Positions 47,487 through 57,011 of a stretch of 64,000 nucleotides of DNA are shown in pieces. The stretch is from Bacteroidia bacterium. GTDB taxonomy: Bacteria > Bacteroidota > Bacteroidia > AKYH767-A > OLB10. Position 1 is the first letter of the stretch, and every line of letters starts with the position of its first letter. The stretch lies in contig JBAOIA010000011.1 of assembly GCA_037045145.1 (NCBI GenBank), positions 1,054,001 through 1,118,000 of the forward strand. Reading direction: 5' to 3'. Position numbers and translations under genes: made by a program. The notes under the pieces were generated by a model. It had not been told where the DNA came from. It ran no database searches and saw nothing but the letters and a program-made list of their open reading frames with translations.

Positions 47487-49088
47487 ATGGCAAAAAAAAT
47501 ACTGGTAGTTGATGATGAACCTGATCTTGAACTTTTAGTCAAGCAGCGGTTTCGTTCTCAGATAAGGAACAACGAATTGCAATTTGATTTTGCTCATAAT
47601 GGCGAAGAGGCACTACAGAAGCTAAAAGAAGATGTTGATATAGATTTGGTTTTTACAGACATCAATATGCCTATAATGGATGGACTGACCTTGTTGAATC
47701 AGATTAAAGAAAATAACATTCAACCTAAAGCAGTAGTGATTTCTGCTTATGGTGATATGGATAATATCCGTAAAGCCATGAACAGTGGAGCTTTTGATTT
47801 TATTACCAAACCCATTGACATGACCGACCTCGACACCACTTTGCGAAAAGGGTTGAGTGAGGTTGAAATAATTAAACAAGGTTTAAAAGCGCAGGAAGCA
47901 CTGCAGCAAACCATTATAGAGAAAGAAATTGCTGTCCTGGAAAAGGACAAGGCCGAAGAATCAAAAAGACTAAAACAGCAGTTTCTGGCTAATATGAGTC
48001 ATGAAATAAGGACTCCAATGAATGCCATTATAGGTACGGTCAACCTGCTTCATAAATCTGAACTTGACGAAAAACAGTCAAAGTATATTGGAATTATAAA
48101 AACAAGTGCCGACAATCTGTTGGTCATCATCAATGATATTCTTGATATTTCAAAGATTGAATCCGGCAAGTTTACTATTGAAGAAATTCCTTTTAACCTG
48201 CACGAAAAAGTAAGCCATGTATATGAGTCATTAAGAGTTAAAGCTGAAGAAAAAGGTCTTGGATTTAATGTGGATTATAATCAAGCACTTTCTGAAAATT
48301 ATATTGGCGACCCGGTAAGGATAACACAAGTGTTGATTAATCTTACTGGTAATGCCATTAAGTTTACTGAAAACGGCTCAGTAACAATTAAAGTGGCTCC
48401 GGTAGAAGATACATCAAACGGTATCAGCATTAGCGTAGTTGATACAGGCATTGGCATTGCGCAGGATAAAATTCAACACATTTTTGAAAGTTTTACTCAG
48501 GAAAGTGCAGATACTACAAGAAAATTTGGCGGAACAGGCCTTGGTCTTGCCATCAGCAAACAACTGATTGAATTAATGAATGGCCAATTAATTGTTGAAA
48601 GTGTACAAGGCAAAGGTTCTTCTTTTATCGTAAAATTGCCATTGTTAGCAACCAATGAAATGCCTGCTGATGGTAAAAACATTGTTCCGGTAAATTCTGA
48701 AATAAGAAAAGATCTGAAAATTTTGCTTGCAGAAGACAATCAGTTTAATCAAATGGTAGCTGAAGATACCCTGCGTATGATGATACCTGATCTTACATTG
48801 GATATTGTAGATAATGGTGTGCAGGCTATTGAAAAACTCAAATCAGGTGCTTACGATTTAGTGATTCTTGACATACACATGCCTGAAATGGATGGATATG
48901 AAACCACGCATTATATTCGTACGCAAATGCCGTCACCGTTAAATAGTGTACCTATTATGGCAATGACGGCTAATGTTATTGCAGAAGAAATTGACAAATG
49001 TTTTGCAGTAGGAATGAATGCCTATGTAAGCAAGCCCTTTACCCATGAAGATTTAATGGATAAAATAAAGGCACTCACAAGAAAATAG
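47487..49088 (+). CDS. Receiver-kinase-receiver hybrid protein
   Basis: A 533-residue cytosolic protein: N-terminal receiver (Asp58), coiled coil, DHp with His172 (NMSHEIRTPMNAI), ATPase domain with intact N and G boxes (GTGLGLAISKQL), C-terminal receiver (Asp462 in LVILDIHMPEMDG). No DNA-binding output. It can act as a relay: its receivers may accept phosphate from the upstream membrane kinases. It ends the cluster, before a strong terminator. Confidence 0.9.
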   Translation: MAKKILVVDDEPDLELLVKQRFRSQIRNNELQFDFAHNGEEALQKLKEDVDIDLVFTDINMPIMDGLTLLNQIKENNIQPKAVVISAYGDMDNIRKAMNSGAFDFITKPIDMTDLDTTLRKGLSEVEIIKQGLKAQEALQQTIIEKEIAVLEKDKAEESKRLKQQFLANMSHEIRTPMNAIIGTVNLLHKSELDEKQSKYIGIIKTSADNLLVIINDILDISKIESGKFTIEEIPFNLHEKVSHVYESLRVKAEEKGLGFNVDYNQALSENYIGDPVRITQVLINLTGNAIKFTENGSVTIKVAPVEDTSNGISISVVDTGIGIAQDKIQHIFESFTQESADTTRKFGGTGLGLAISKQLIELMNGQLIVESVQGKGSSFIVKLPLLATNEMPADGKNIVPVNSEIRKDLKILLAEDNQFNQMVAEDTLRMMIPDLTLDIVDNGVQAIEKLKSGAYDLVILDIHMPEMDGYETTHYIRTQMPSPLNSVPIMAMTANVIAEEIDKCFAVGMNAYVSKPFTHEDLMDKIKALTRK

Positions 49089-49125
49089 TTTTATAGGAGT
49101 CAATTTTAAGTTGACTCCTATAAAA
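49089..49125. terminator. Bidirectional terminator
   Basis: A perfect 15-bp stem (TTTTATAGGAGTCAA with TTGACTCCTATAAAA) and a 7-nt loop between convergent genes. The A/T ends give a U-run on either strand, so it can serve both the signalling cluster and sppA. Confidence 0.85.
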
Positions 49126-49138
49126 GTGTTGATGTCTA

Positions 49139-50896
49139 TTATTCAACGGCAATGCCAAATGGCATTCTAGCCTGAATTTTATCTTGTTCGGAAATTTGTC
49201 TGAGATACTTCATCAGCTTCACACTTTCTTTCATATAGTCAGGCATCATCATACTTTCCGATTCACCTTTCATGTCTTCAAGTATTTCCTGTATTGGATC
49301 TTTTTGTTCAGGAAGTTCTTTTATTCTGTAATTGTCCAATCCTGCTTTTTTTGCAGCAAGGGCAACTGCATCATTCAGTCCTCCATAAATGTCAACCAAA
49401 CCAATTCTCTTTGCATCGGTAGCACTCCACACTCTGCCTTGGCCAATACTGTCAACCATTGCTGTTTCCATTTTTCTGCCTTCAGCAACCCGTCCAATAA
49501 AGGTACTGTAAACATCTTCAACACTGCGTTGAAGAATATTCCTTTCAGCAGGTTCAAGAGGTCTTGTTGGCATACCTAGGTCAGCATAAGGTCCGGTTTT
49601 GTAGGTGTCAAATGTCAATCCTAATTTGTTGTTTAGCAGTTTTTGTGCATTAAAGAGCAACCCAAAAACACCAATGGATCCTGTAATAGTAGTAGGTTGG
49701 GCTACAATAGTATCGGCTAAACAGCTGATGTAGTAACCTCCTGATGCTGCAAGGTTGCCCATGCTTACAATAAATGGCTTCTTCTCCTTGGCTAATTTTG
49801 TTTCGCGCCATATCACATCCGATGCCAGCGCGCTGCCTCCGGGAGAATTAACTCTTAAAACAATGGCCTTTACTTTATCATCCAAACGTGCTTTCTTTAT
49901 TGCTTCGGCTATCTTATCAGAACCTACCTGATCGGCTTCGCCACTACCACTAACAATATCACCAACGGCATAAACTACGGCAATGCGGTCAGTGGTGAAT
50001 TTTTTGTCTGACTTAACAACGGCTTCATTGTATTTGTTCAGACTGATATAGTTAACATCATTTTCCTGAACACCGGATTTTTCTGCCAGAATTTTTTCTA
50101 ACTCATCTTTATAACATAATTGGTCAACTAATTTTAAACGAAGTGCGTCTTTTGCATTTTCTGCAGCTAAACTGTCAGAAATTTGCTCTAATTCTTCACG
50201 GCTTATTTTTCGTGACTCTGCAATTTCACCACGAATAGTTTCCCATATAGAATTGATAAAAGTAGCAACCTGTTCTTTGTTTTCAGGACTCATTTTATCC
50301 AAAATAAATGGTTCGATAGCACTTTTGAATTTTCCATGTCTGATAATTTCAGGCTCAATTTCAAGTTTATCCAATGCGCCTTTCATAAACATTAATTGTG
50401 CATAGAGTCCTTTAAAATCTACTGCACCTTCAGGGTGTAGATATATTTTGTCGGCAACACTTGCCAGATAATACGCTTTGGTTGAATAATATTCGGCATA
50501 AGCAAAAATAAACTTACCTGATTTTTTAAATTGTACTAATGCATTTCTGATTTCTGTTGCAGTTGCATAGCCGGCTTCAAAACTATTCAGGTTAAGTAAA
50601 ATTCCTTTGATGTTTTCATCTTTAGATGCTTTCTCAATATTGGCAATTATGTCATTAAGACCGGGTTGTTTACTTGCTTTTAATGTAGTGAGATTCAGAT
50701 TACGAAACGGATTGTTGTCGCTTCGTTCTGCAATAGGCATTTTAAGTTCTATCCTTAATACAGAATTGTTTTTAACAGTTACAACGTCTTTTTTAAATGC
50801 ATTGCCAAGCAGTACTGCAAACAAAAAGAAGAATAAAAGACAAAAAAGTATCAAGCCTGTAAGCGTGGCTAAAACATATTTCAGAAATTGTTTCAT
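49139..50896 (-). CDS. sppA: Signal peptide peptidase SppA, 67K type
   Basis: A 585-residue membrane protease that degrades cleaved signal peptides. One N-terminal transmembrane segment (about 7-32), then two tandem S49 domains. The Lys/Ser dyad is Lys191 (GKFKSAIEPF) and Ser385 (AASGGYYIS), in the first and second domain as in the E. coli enzyme. Its start faces folK; their -7 elements are back to back. Confidence 0.94.
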   Translation of the reverse strand: MKQFLKYVLATLTGLILFCLLFFFLFAVLLGNAFKKDVVTVKNNSVLRIELKMPIAERSDNNPFRNLNLTTLKASKQPGLNDIIANIEKASKDENIKGILLNLNSFEAGYATATEIRNALVQFKKSGKFIFAYAEYYSTKAYYLASVADKIYLHPEGAVDFKGLYAQLMFMKGALDKLEIEPEIIRHGKFKSAIEPFILDKMSPENKEQVATFINSIWETIRGEIAESRKISREELEQISDSLAAENAKDALRLKLVDQLCYKDELEKILAEKSGVQENDVNYISLNKYNEAVVKSDKKFTTDRIAVVYAVGDIVSGSGEADQVGSDKIAEAIKKARLDDKVKAIVLRVNSPGGSALASDVIWRETKLAKEKKPFIVSMGNLAASGGYYISCLADTIVAQPTTITGSIGVFGLLFNAQKLLNNKLGLTFDTYKTGPYADLGMPTRPLEPAERNILQRSVEDVYSTFIGRVAEGRKMETAMVDSIGQGRVWSATDAKRIGLVDIYGGLNDAVALAAKKAGLDNYRIKELPEQKDPIQEILEDMKGESESMMMPDYMKESVKLMKYLRQISEQDKIQARMPFGIAVE

Positions 50897-50924
50897 TTTA
50901 TGTTCTTGTATGTGTTTGAAAATT

Positions 50925-50932
50925 TAGTTTTG
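50925..50932 (+). promoter_or_regulatory. -7 element of folK
   Basis: TAGTTTTG matches TAnnTTTG, with TTG 16 nt upstream (50906-50908). It touches the divergent sppA element directly. Confidence 0.5.
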
Positions 50933-50940
50933 CAAAGCTA
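50933..50940 (-). promoter_or_regulatory. -7 element of sppA
   Basis: The minus strand reads TAGCTTTG. It abuts the folK element, so polymerase could occupy only one promoter at a time. Confidence 0.45.
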
Positions 50941-50950
50941 TAAAATCAAA

Positions 50951-51460
50951 ATGGCTTCACCTCAGAATATTGCAATTATACTTGCAGGTAGCAATTTAGG
51001 TAACAGACTGCACAATCTGACTGAGGCGGCAATGTTTCTTGAAAAACTATCTGAAAAAAATACTGATTCATCATCGGTATATGAAACCGCACCTTGGGGC
51101 AATCAACAACAACCACCTTTTCTGAATCAAGCATTTAGAATACATACCTCTATAACCGCAAAAGTGCTGCTTGCCGAACTGTTATCATTTGAAAAAAGTA
51201 GTGGGCGTGTTCGGGTACAGCAATGGGAGCCGCGCAGTATTGATCTCGATATTATTTTTTACAACCATGACATCATCAGTTCACCCGAGCTTACTATACC
51301 ACATAAACACTTGCATGAAAGACGATTTGTGCTGGAGCCACTTGTAGAGCTTATTCCCGATTTTATACATCCGGTTTTTGGAAAAAGAATTGCGGAACTG
51401 CTTGATACGTGCAAAGATGAATTGAAAGTCACAAAATTTCCTGTATATGCACAGAAATAA
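50951..51460 (+). CDS. folK: Hydroxymethyldihydropterin pyrophosphokinase
   Basis: A 169-residue enzyme of folate synthesis that moves pyrophosphate from ATP to 6-hydroxymethyl-dihydropterin. The motifs GSNLGNR, SSVYETAPWG and PRSIDLDIIFY, together with the late PHKHLHERRFVLEPL, are all characteristic. ATG at 50951 (MASPQN) was preferred to an in-frame start at 50888 that overlaps sppA. It overlaps the next gene by 14 nt. Confidence 0.95.
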   Translation: MASPQNIAIILAGSNLGNRLHNLTEAAMFLEKLSEKNTDSSSVYETAPWGNQQQPPFLNQAFRIHTSITAKVLLAELLSFEKSSGRVRVQQWEPRSIDLDIIFYNHDIISSPELTIPHKHLHERRFVLEPLVELIPDFIHPVFGKRIAELLDTCKDELKVTKFPVYAQK

Positions 51461-52064
51461 ATTTCTAACCATTGAAGGAAACATTGGTGCAGGTAAAACC
51501 TCTTTGGCTAAGATGGTTGCCGAGGAGTTTAACTTCCATTTAATATTGGAAGAGTTTGCAGAGAATACTTTTTTGCAGCAGTTTTATGACAGCCCTGAAA
51601 AATTTGCTTTTCCACTTGAAATGTCATTTATGGCAGCACGATATAAGCAACTGAAAACATTTTTCAACAAAAACACACTGCCATTTCCTATTGTATCTGA
51701 CTATATGTTTCAGAAAACACTGCTGTTTGCCAAGTCAAATCTTAAGAAAAATGAATATGGTCTTTTTGAACAGTTTTTTCAGATGCTCAACGTAGGATTG
51801 CCCCTGCCACAATTAATTGTGTATTTGCAAAAGGAGATACCCACGTTGCAAAAAAATATCAAGAATCGCGGACGCGATTACGAGCAGAATATGAAAGACG
51901 AGTATCTGCTTAAAATCAATAATGCCTATGGTCGTTTTATGAAAAAGCCCAATGCGGCTTCCAATATCCTAATTATCAATACAGAAGGTCTTGATTTTGT
52001 GCGCAAAAAAAGCGATTTTCATAAAATTATTGAAACCATAGAAAAGGCAGGTTTTAGGTTCTAA
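51447..52064 (+). CDS. Deoxynucleoside kinase
   Basis: A 205-residue kinase of the dNK/dGK family that phosphorylates deoxynucleosides. P-loop GNIGAGKT at 11-18, EEFAENTFL (substrate region) and a later DRY-like NRGRDYE lid. Which deoxynucleoside it prefers cannot be read reliably; deoxyadenosine is usual for related proteins. The 14-nt overlap with folK implies coupled translation. Confidence 0.88.
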   Translation: MHRNKFLTIEGNIGAGKTSLAKMVAEEFNFHLILEEFAENTFLQQFYDSPEKFAFPLEMSFMAARYKQLKTFFNKNTLPFPIVSDYMFQKTLLFAKSNLKKNEYGLFEQFFQMLNVGLPLPQLIVYLQKEIPTLQKNIKNRGRDYEQNMKDEYLLKINNAYGRFMKKPNAASNILIINTEGLDFVRKKSDFHKIIETIEKAGFRF

Positions 52065-52180
52065 TCGTCAAATAGTGTCAATAAATCTGTTTATTTCCTT
52101 CATAATTAATTTTAATATTTAAAATCATTGTGTTATACTTGCACCACAAAATTTTGTAAAATATTAAACCACTCTATACG

Positions 52181-53635
52181 ATGAAAGTAAAAACCTTACT
52201 CGTTTCAGCTTTTTTAATCTCTGCTACGCAATTTGCGTTCGCTCAGGAATCTGCCAGATATGGCCTTCCAAAGAACAAAGATTTTGACAAATGGTCAGCA
52301 GGTATAACTGTAGGATTGAACTGGTTCCAGGGCGACCTTAACGAAAAAACCGGAAACAACAACAGCATTCTTAAGAATATCCAAGACCCTGTTTTCGGTC
52401 TTAAAGTTGGCTATCAGATTAGCCACTCTGTACAGGTAAACGTTCGCGGTAATTATACCAATCTAAGCGGCAAGAAAAACAAAACAACTTTTAGAGTTCC
52501 TAATGCAGTTACCAGCCCTCAGATTACCAGAAACATCAAGTTTAAGTCGCCAATTTATCAAGGTAGCCTTAACCTGAATTACACCATTGGTAACATCAGC
52601 TTCTTACAACGTAACAAGCGTTTGCACTTCTATGGTGAAATTGGTTTGGGTATATTTAGCTATGCACCCAAGGTTACTGATCTCGACAACGGAACCGTTT
52701 ATGTAAAAAAAGGTTCGGTTGCTGAAGGATTTTTACCTTTGAGTTTAGGGTTTAAATATCAGATCAAACGTTTTGATATCGGCTTACTTGCCACATTCAA
52801 CAAGACGCTAAACGATAAAGTAGATCAGGTATATGACTCAAAAACTGAGAGCGACAACTGGTCGTTTTTCCAATTAGGATTAAACTACACATTCGGCAAA
52901 AAGCAAGCTATGATGGAGTGGGTTAACCCAATGGAAGTAGTATATAACGACTTGTCTGATATGAAAGACAGAATTGATGTAATGTCAGGCGATAAAGACA
53001 AAGATGGTGTTTCTGATTTGTTCGACAAAGACAACTCAACTCCTGAAGGTGTTAAAGTTTATGGTGATGGTACTGCTTTAGATAGCGATGGTGATGGTGT
53101 TCCTGATAATTTGGACTCTGATCCTTATTCTAATAAAGGAGCAAAAGTTGACGCCAATGGATTAGAGGTTGATACTGATGGCGATGGTGTTCCTGATAGC
53201 CGCGATATGGAGCCGAACACACCTAAAGGAAACTTAGTTAACTTCCAGGGTATGACAATTGCACCTGCCGGTTCTTATGGAAATGATGGTATCACTTCTA
53301 ATAGTGCTACAGGTTGGTTGCCTTCAATCTTCTTTGATGTTGACCAATCAGCCATAAAATCAGCATACCACGACAGATTGAATACAGTTGCACGTGTGAT
53401 GATAAAAAATCCAAAGTTGAAACTGAATGTTGTCGGAAATTGCGATGTAGATGCATCAGAACAATACAATGATAAATTAGGTTTGAAACGTGCAGAAGCT
53501 GCTATAAACCATCTTGTAAAAGTTTATGGTATTGATGCTTCAAGACTTGCTGCCACATCATTGGGTAAGAAAGAACAACTTGCTAAAGGCAACAAGCGTA
53601 TGAACAGAAGAGTTGATTTTGAAGTAGCAAAATAA
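52181..53635 (+). CDS. OmpA-family outer membrane protein with calcium-type repeats
   Basis: A 484-residue protein: signal peptide (cleavage after FAFA), a beta-barrel part (about 35-250), three thrombospondin type 3-like acidic repeats (about 268-345; DSDGDGVPD) that may bind calcium, and an OmpA C-terminal peptidoglycan-binding domain ending RRVDFEVAK. In the peptidoglycan motif, GNCDVDASEQYN replaces the more common GHTDxxG form. Porin or envelope-anchoring role inferred. Confidence 0.9.
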   Translation: MKVKTLLVSAFLISATQFAFAQESARYGLPKNKDFDKWSAGITVGLNWFQGDLNEKTGNNNSILKNIQDPVFGLKVGYQISHSVQVNVRGNYTNLSGKKNKTTFRVPNAVTSPQITRNIKFKSPIYQGSLNLNYTIGNISFLQRNKRLHFYGEIGLGIFSYAPKVTDLDNGTVYVKKGSVAEGFLPLSLGFKYQIKRFDIGLLATFNKTLNDKVDQVYDSKTESDNWSFFQLGLNYTFGKKQAMMEWVNPMEVVYNDLSDMKDRIDVMSGDKDKDGVSDLFDKDNSTPEGVKVYGDGTALDSDGDGVPDNLDSDPYSNKGAKVDANGLEVDTDGDGVPDSRDMEPNTPKGNLVNFQGMTIAPAGSYGNDGITSNSATGWLPSIFFDVDQSAIKSAYHDRLNTVARVMIKNPKLKLNVVGNCDVDASEQYNDKLGLKRAEAAINHLVKVYGIDASRLAATSLGKKEQLAKGNKRMNRRVDFEVAK

Positions 53636-53657
53636 TTGGAATGATATTTAAAGGAAG

Positions 53658-53682
53658 GCCGGACTTTAGTCCGGCTTTTTTT
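53658..53682 (+). terminator. Terminator after the OmpA-like gene
   Basis: GCCGGAC-TTTA-GTCCGGC followed by seven T. The T-run overlaps the stop codon of the convergent methyltransferase gene. Confidence 0.9.
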
Positions 53683-54211
53683 ATGGCTTCATTTTCTGAA
53701 ACAAATCATAAATTATTATGCCTGCACACACTGCAATGTTTAAGGAATGTTTAGTGCCATGTTGCGGCAATTCTATTGCCCCATCACACATTGCTAATGT
53801 ATCATTGCTTACACCATCAACTTCATTCCCGAAAATTACGGCTAATAATTCAGAAGGAGCAGGCTTAAAATCAGGCATAGCTATACTTTGGCTTGTCTGC
53901 TCTGCAGCAAAAATCTTATAACCCTTTGCTTTAAGTTCAGTAAAACAGTCTTTAATATCAGAATAATATTGCCAGTTTACAGACTCCGTAGCGCCCAATG
54001 CAGTTTTTAAAATATCTTTGTGAGGTGGTTGTGCCGTGATGCCCGTTAGAATAATTTTTTCTACCGGAAAGGCATCGCAGGTTCTGAAAACAGAACCTGT
54101 ATTTAGTGCACTTCTGATATTTTCAAGAATAATGACAACAGGAATTTTTTGTATTTGCTTAAACCCCTCTGTCGAAGCGCGACCCATTTCGCTGCCGGTT
54201 AACTTTTTCAT
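53681..54211 (-). CDS. SPOUT (TrmH/SpoU) RNA methyltransferase
   Basis: A 176-residue 2'-O-ribose methyltransferase. SpoU motifs in order: LENIRSALNTGSVFRTCDA (motif 1, Asn and Arg), IFGNEVDGVS (motif 2) and LPQHGTKHSLNIAVCAGI (motif 3, trefoil knot). There is no N-terminal RNA-binding domain. The target (tRNA or rRNA) is uncertain. Its ATG is only 9 nt from the divergent mutS start; an internal ATG at 54187 is an alternative start. Confidence 0.9.
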   Translation of the reverse strand: MKKLTGSEMGRASTEGFKQIQKIPVVIILENIRSALNTGSVFRTCDAFPVEKIILTGITAQPPHKDILKTALGATESVNWQYYSDIKDCFTELKAKGYKIFAAEQTSQSIAMPDFKPAPSELLAVIFGNEVDGVSNDTLAMCDGAIELPQHGTKHSLNIAVCAGIIIYDLFQKMKP

Positions 54212-54220
54212 TTTTTACAA

Positions 54221-56845
54221 TTGAAGACAAAAGAAAAAAATAAAAGCGAAACTCCGCTCATGCAGCAATACAATGCCATAAAAGCAAAGTATCCTGATGC
54301 ATTACTGCTCTTTCGTGTAGGCGATTTTTACGAAACTTTTAGTGAGGATGCCATAAAGACATCAAAAATTTTGGGCATAGTACTGACAAAACGCTCCAAT
54401 GGCGCTGCATCAGAAATGGAGCTTGCAGGCTTCCCTTATCATGCACTCGACACCTATCTACCTAAATTGGTTCGTGCCGGACAGCGTGTTGCCATCTGCG
54501 ATCAGTTAGAAGACCCAAAAACAACAAAGACCATTGTCAAAAGAGGGGTGACAGAACTGGTATCTCCCGGTGTTACCTACAATGATAAAATTCTTGAAAA
54601 CACACACAACAATTTTCTTGCCGTAGTTCATCTTACAGAAAACATTTCAGGTGTGGCCTTTGCAGATGTTTCTACAGGTGCTTTTTTTACAGCACGTGGC
54701 AAAGATGCGTACATAGAAAAACTACTTCAGAATTTTAAGCCCAGCGAAGTGGTATTGCAGAAATCCATGCAAAAAGATTTTGTTGCACGCTTTGGCGATG
54801 GCTTCTACACCTACACACTCGATCAGTGGGCTTTTCAGAAAGACTATGCAGAAGAAGTTTTACTCAAACATTTTCAGACCAATTCACTCAAAGGTTTCGG
54901 CATTCAGGAAATGGATGAAATGATTGTGGCCTGTGGCGTTGCCTTGCATTATTTCGGACAGATGCAGCAGCAAACATTGTCGCACATTACAGGCATTGCA
55001 CGTATTGACGAAGAACAATATGTTTGGCTCGATAAGTTTACCATACGCAATCTTGAACTGGTAGCCTCGCCACATGAAAATGCACGCACCTTAGTTGATG
55101 TAATTGACAGAACTGTCACACCCATGGGTTCGCGGTTGCTCAAGAGGTGGATACTGCTTCCTTTAAAAGATATTAAAACCATTCGAGAGAGGCATGATGC
55201 CGTAGCAGCATTTACCTTAGATGAAACATTAAGAGGAAAAACAGCAACAGCACTGCGGCATATAGGCGATATTGAAAGAATGCTTTCTAAAATTGCATTG
55301 CGCAGAATTTCCCCACGCGAATTGGTACAACTCAAACGTGCCTTATCTCAGATTCAACCTATTAAAGATAACCTTGCTGCTGCCGGCAACAGTACGTTTA
55401 ATGTTTTGTCTGAACAGCTCAATCCCTGCAACCTGCTCATTCAAAAAATTCAGGAAGCCATTATTGATGATGCACCACCACTTGCATCAAAGGGAGGATT
55501 CATTGCTAAAGGCTTCAGTCAGCAACTTGACGATTTAAGACAAATAGCATTTTCAGGAAAAGATTATCTTCTTAAAGTACAACAGCGCGAAGTAGAACAA
55601 ACCGGAATTTCCTCTCTTAAAATTGCCTTCAACAATGTGTTTGGTTACTACATTGAAGTCACCAATGCACATAAAAACAAAGTCCCCGAAAGTTGGATAA
55701 GAAAACAAACACTCGTAAATGCCGAGCGCTACATCACTCCGGAACTCAAAGAATACGAAGAGAAAATATTGGGTGCCGAAGAAAAAATTGCAACTATCGA
55801 GAATGAAATTTTTCAAGAGCTAATCAGTTTTACACAAAACTATATTCAACCCTTGCAAGTCAATGCATCTGTTTTGTCGCAACTCGATTGTTTGTTGTCG
55901 TTTGCCAATGTTGCATTAGAAAACAACTACACACGTCCTGTGGTAAACGACAGCCTTGTTCTTTCCATTACAGAAGGACGACATCCTGTACTCGAAAAAC
56001 AAATGCCTCCTGGCGAGGCCTATATTCCAAACGCTATCTTTTTAGATCAGCAAACGCAGCAGATAATCATGATTACCGGCCCTAACATGTCGGGTAAGTC
56101 GGCTCTGCTCAGGCAAACGGCACTCATAGTACTCATGGCACAAACCGGAAGTTTTGTTCCTGCCAAGAGTGCAGAAATAGGCTGGGTTGATAAACTCTTT
56201 ACCCGGGTAGGAGCAAGCGATAATATTTCTTCAGGCGAGTCAACCTTTATGGTAGAAATGAATGAAACGGCAAGCATTCTCAACAACATTACGCAGCGCA
56301 GCCTGGTGTTGTTAGATGAAATCGGTCGCGGCACAAGTACCTACGATGGCATTTCTATTGCATGGTCTATTGCCGACTATATCCATGAGTCTAAACATGC
56401 GCGTGCCAAAACACTGTTTGCCACACACTATCACGAGCTCAATGAAATGACCAACACCTACAGCAGAATAAAAAACTACAATGTAGCCATAAAAGAAGCG
56501 GGCAATAAAATACTTTTCCTGCGGAAATTAGTTCCCGGTGGCAGCGAACACAGCTTTGGTATTCACGTAGCGCGAATGGCCGGTATGCCGCCACAGGTCA
56601 TCAATAAAGCCGAAAAAATGCTTGCTCTGCTTGAGAAAGCACATAGCAACACAGAGTTGCTGCGTAATGCCGGACATCAGGCCGACAAAGACGCCATGCA
56701 GCTAAGTTTTTTTCAACTGGACGACCCACTTTTAGAGCAAATAAGGGACGAAATACTTAAAACCGATGTCAATACCCTCACCCCTGTGGAGGCACTCTTT
56801 AAACTGAACGAGATAAAAACGCTGCTTTCAAAAAATAAAAAGTAA
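54221..56845 (+). CDS. mutS: DNA mismatch repair protein MutS
   Basis: An 874-residue mismatch sensor and ATPase. The mismatch-probing motif Phe36-x-Glu38 lies in VGDFYETF. The P-loop GPNMSGKS is at about 620, with Walker B LVLLDEIGRG. TTG at 54221 is taken as start because the conserved family segment TPLMQQY begins before the first ATG (54260). The start lies 9 nt from the divergent methyltransferase start. Confidence 0.95.
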   Translation: MKTKEKNKSETPLMQQYNAIKAKYPDALLLFRVGDFYETFSEDAIKTSKILGIVLTKRSNGAASEMELAGFPYHALDTYLPKLVRAGQRVAICDQLEDPKTTKTIVKRGVTELVSPGVTYNDKILENTHNNFLAVVHLTENISGVAFADVSTGAFFTARGKDAYIEKLLQNFKPSEVVLQKSMQKDFVARFGDGFYTYTLDQWAFQKDYAEEVLLKHFQTNSLKGFGIQEMDEMIVACGVALHYFGQMQQQTLSHITGIARIDEEQYVWLDKFTIRNLELVASPHENARTLVDVIDRTVTPMGSRLLKRWILLPLKDIKTIRERHDAVAAFTLDETLRGKTATALRHIGDIERMLSKIALRRISPRELVQLKRALSQIQPIKDNLAAAGNSTFNVLSEQLNPCNLLIQKIQEAIIDDAPPLASKGGFIAKGFSQQLDDLRQIAFSGKDYLLKVQQREVEQTGISSLKIAFNNVFGYYIEVTNAHKNKVPESWIRKQTLVNAERYITPELKEYEEKILGAEEKIATIENEIFQELISFTQNYIQPLQVNASVLSQLDCLLSFANVALENNYTRPVVNDSLVLSITEGRHPVLEKQMPPGEAYIPNAIFLDQQTQQIIMITGPNMSGKSALLRQTALIVLMAQTGSFVPAKSAEIGWVDKLFTRVGASDNISSGESTFMVEMNETASILNNITQRSLVLLDEIGRGTSTYDGISIAWSIADYIHESKHARAKTLFATHYHELNEMTNTYSRIKNYNVAIKEAGNKILFLRKLVPGGSEHSFGIHVARMAGMPPQVINKAEKMLALLEKAHSNTELLRNAGHQADKDAMQLSFFQLDDPLLEQIRDEILKTDVNTLTPVEALFKLNEIKTLLSKNKK

Positions 56846-56849
56846 AAAA

Positions 56850-56879
56850 TTTGTTCTTATTTTATTTTTTATAATTTTG
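56850..56879 (+). promoter_or_regulatory. Promoter of the tRNA-Gly/tRNA-Leu group
   Basis: TTTG (56850-56853), 18 nt, TAATTTTG (56872-56879): a full match to the Bacteroidota promoter. It lies 53 nt before tRNA-Gly and just after the mutS stop. Confidence 0.65.
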
Positions 56880-56932
56880 CAATCCCTTCTAACGAAGTCG
56901 GGGATTTAAGTGTTGAAATATCAAGCAATTAT

Positions 56933-57005
56933 GCGGAAGTAGCTCAGTTGGTAGAGCGCGACCTTGCCAAGGTCGAGGTCGCGGGTTCGAACCCCGTCTT
57001 CCGCT
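56933..57005 (+). tRNA. tRNA-Gly (anticodon GCC)
   Basis: A full 73-nt cloverleaf: acceptor GCGGAAG/CTTCCGC, D-arm GCTC/GAGC, anticodon stem CGACC/GGTCG with loop TTGCCAA, T-arm GCGGG-TTCGAAC-CCCGT, discriminator T. CCA is not encoded. Confidence 0.97.
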
Positions 57006-57011
57006 CTCAAC

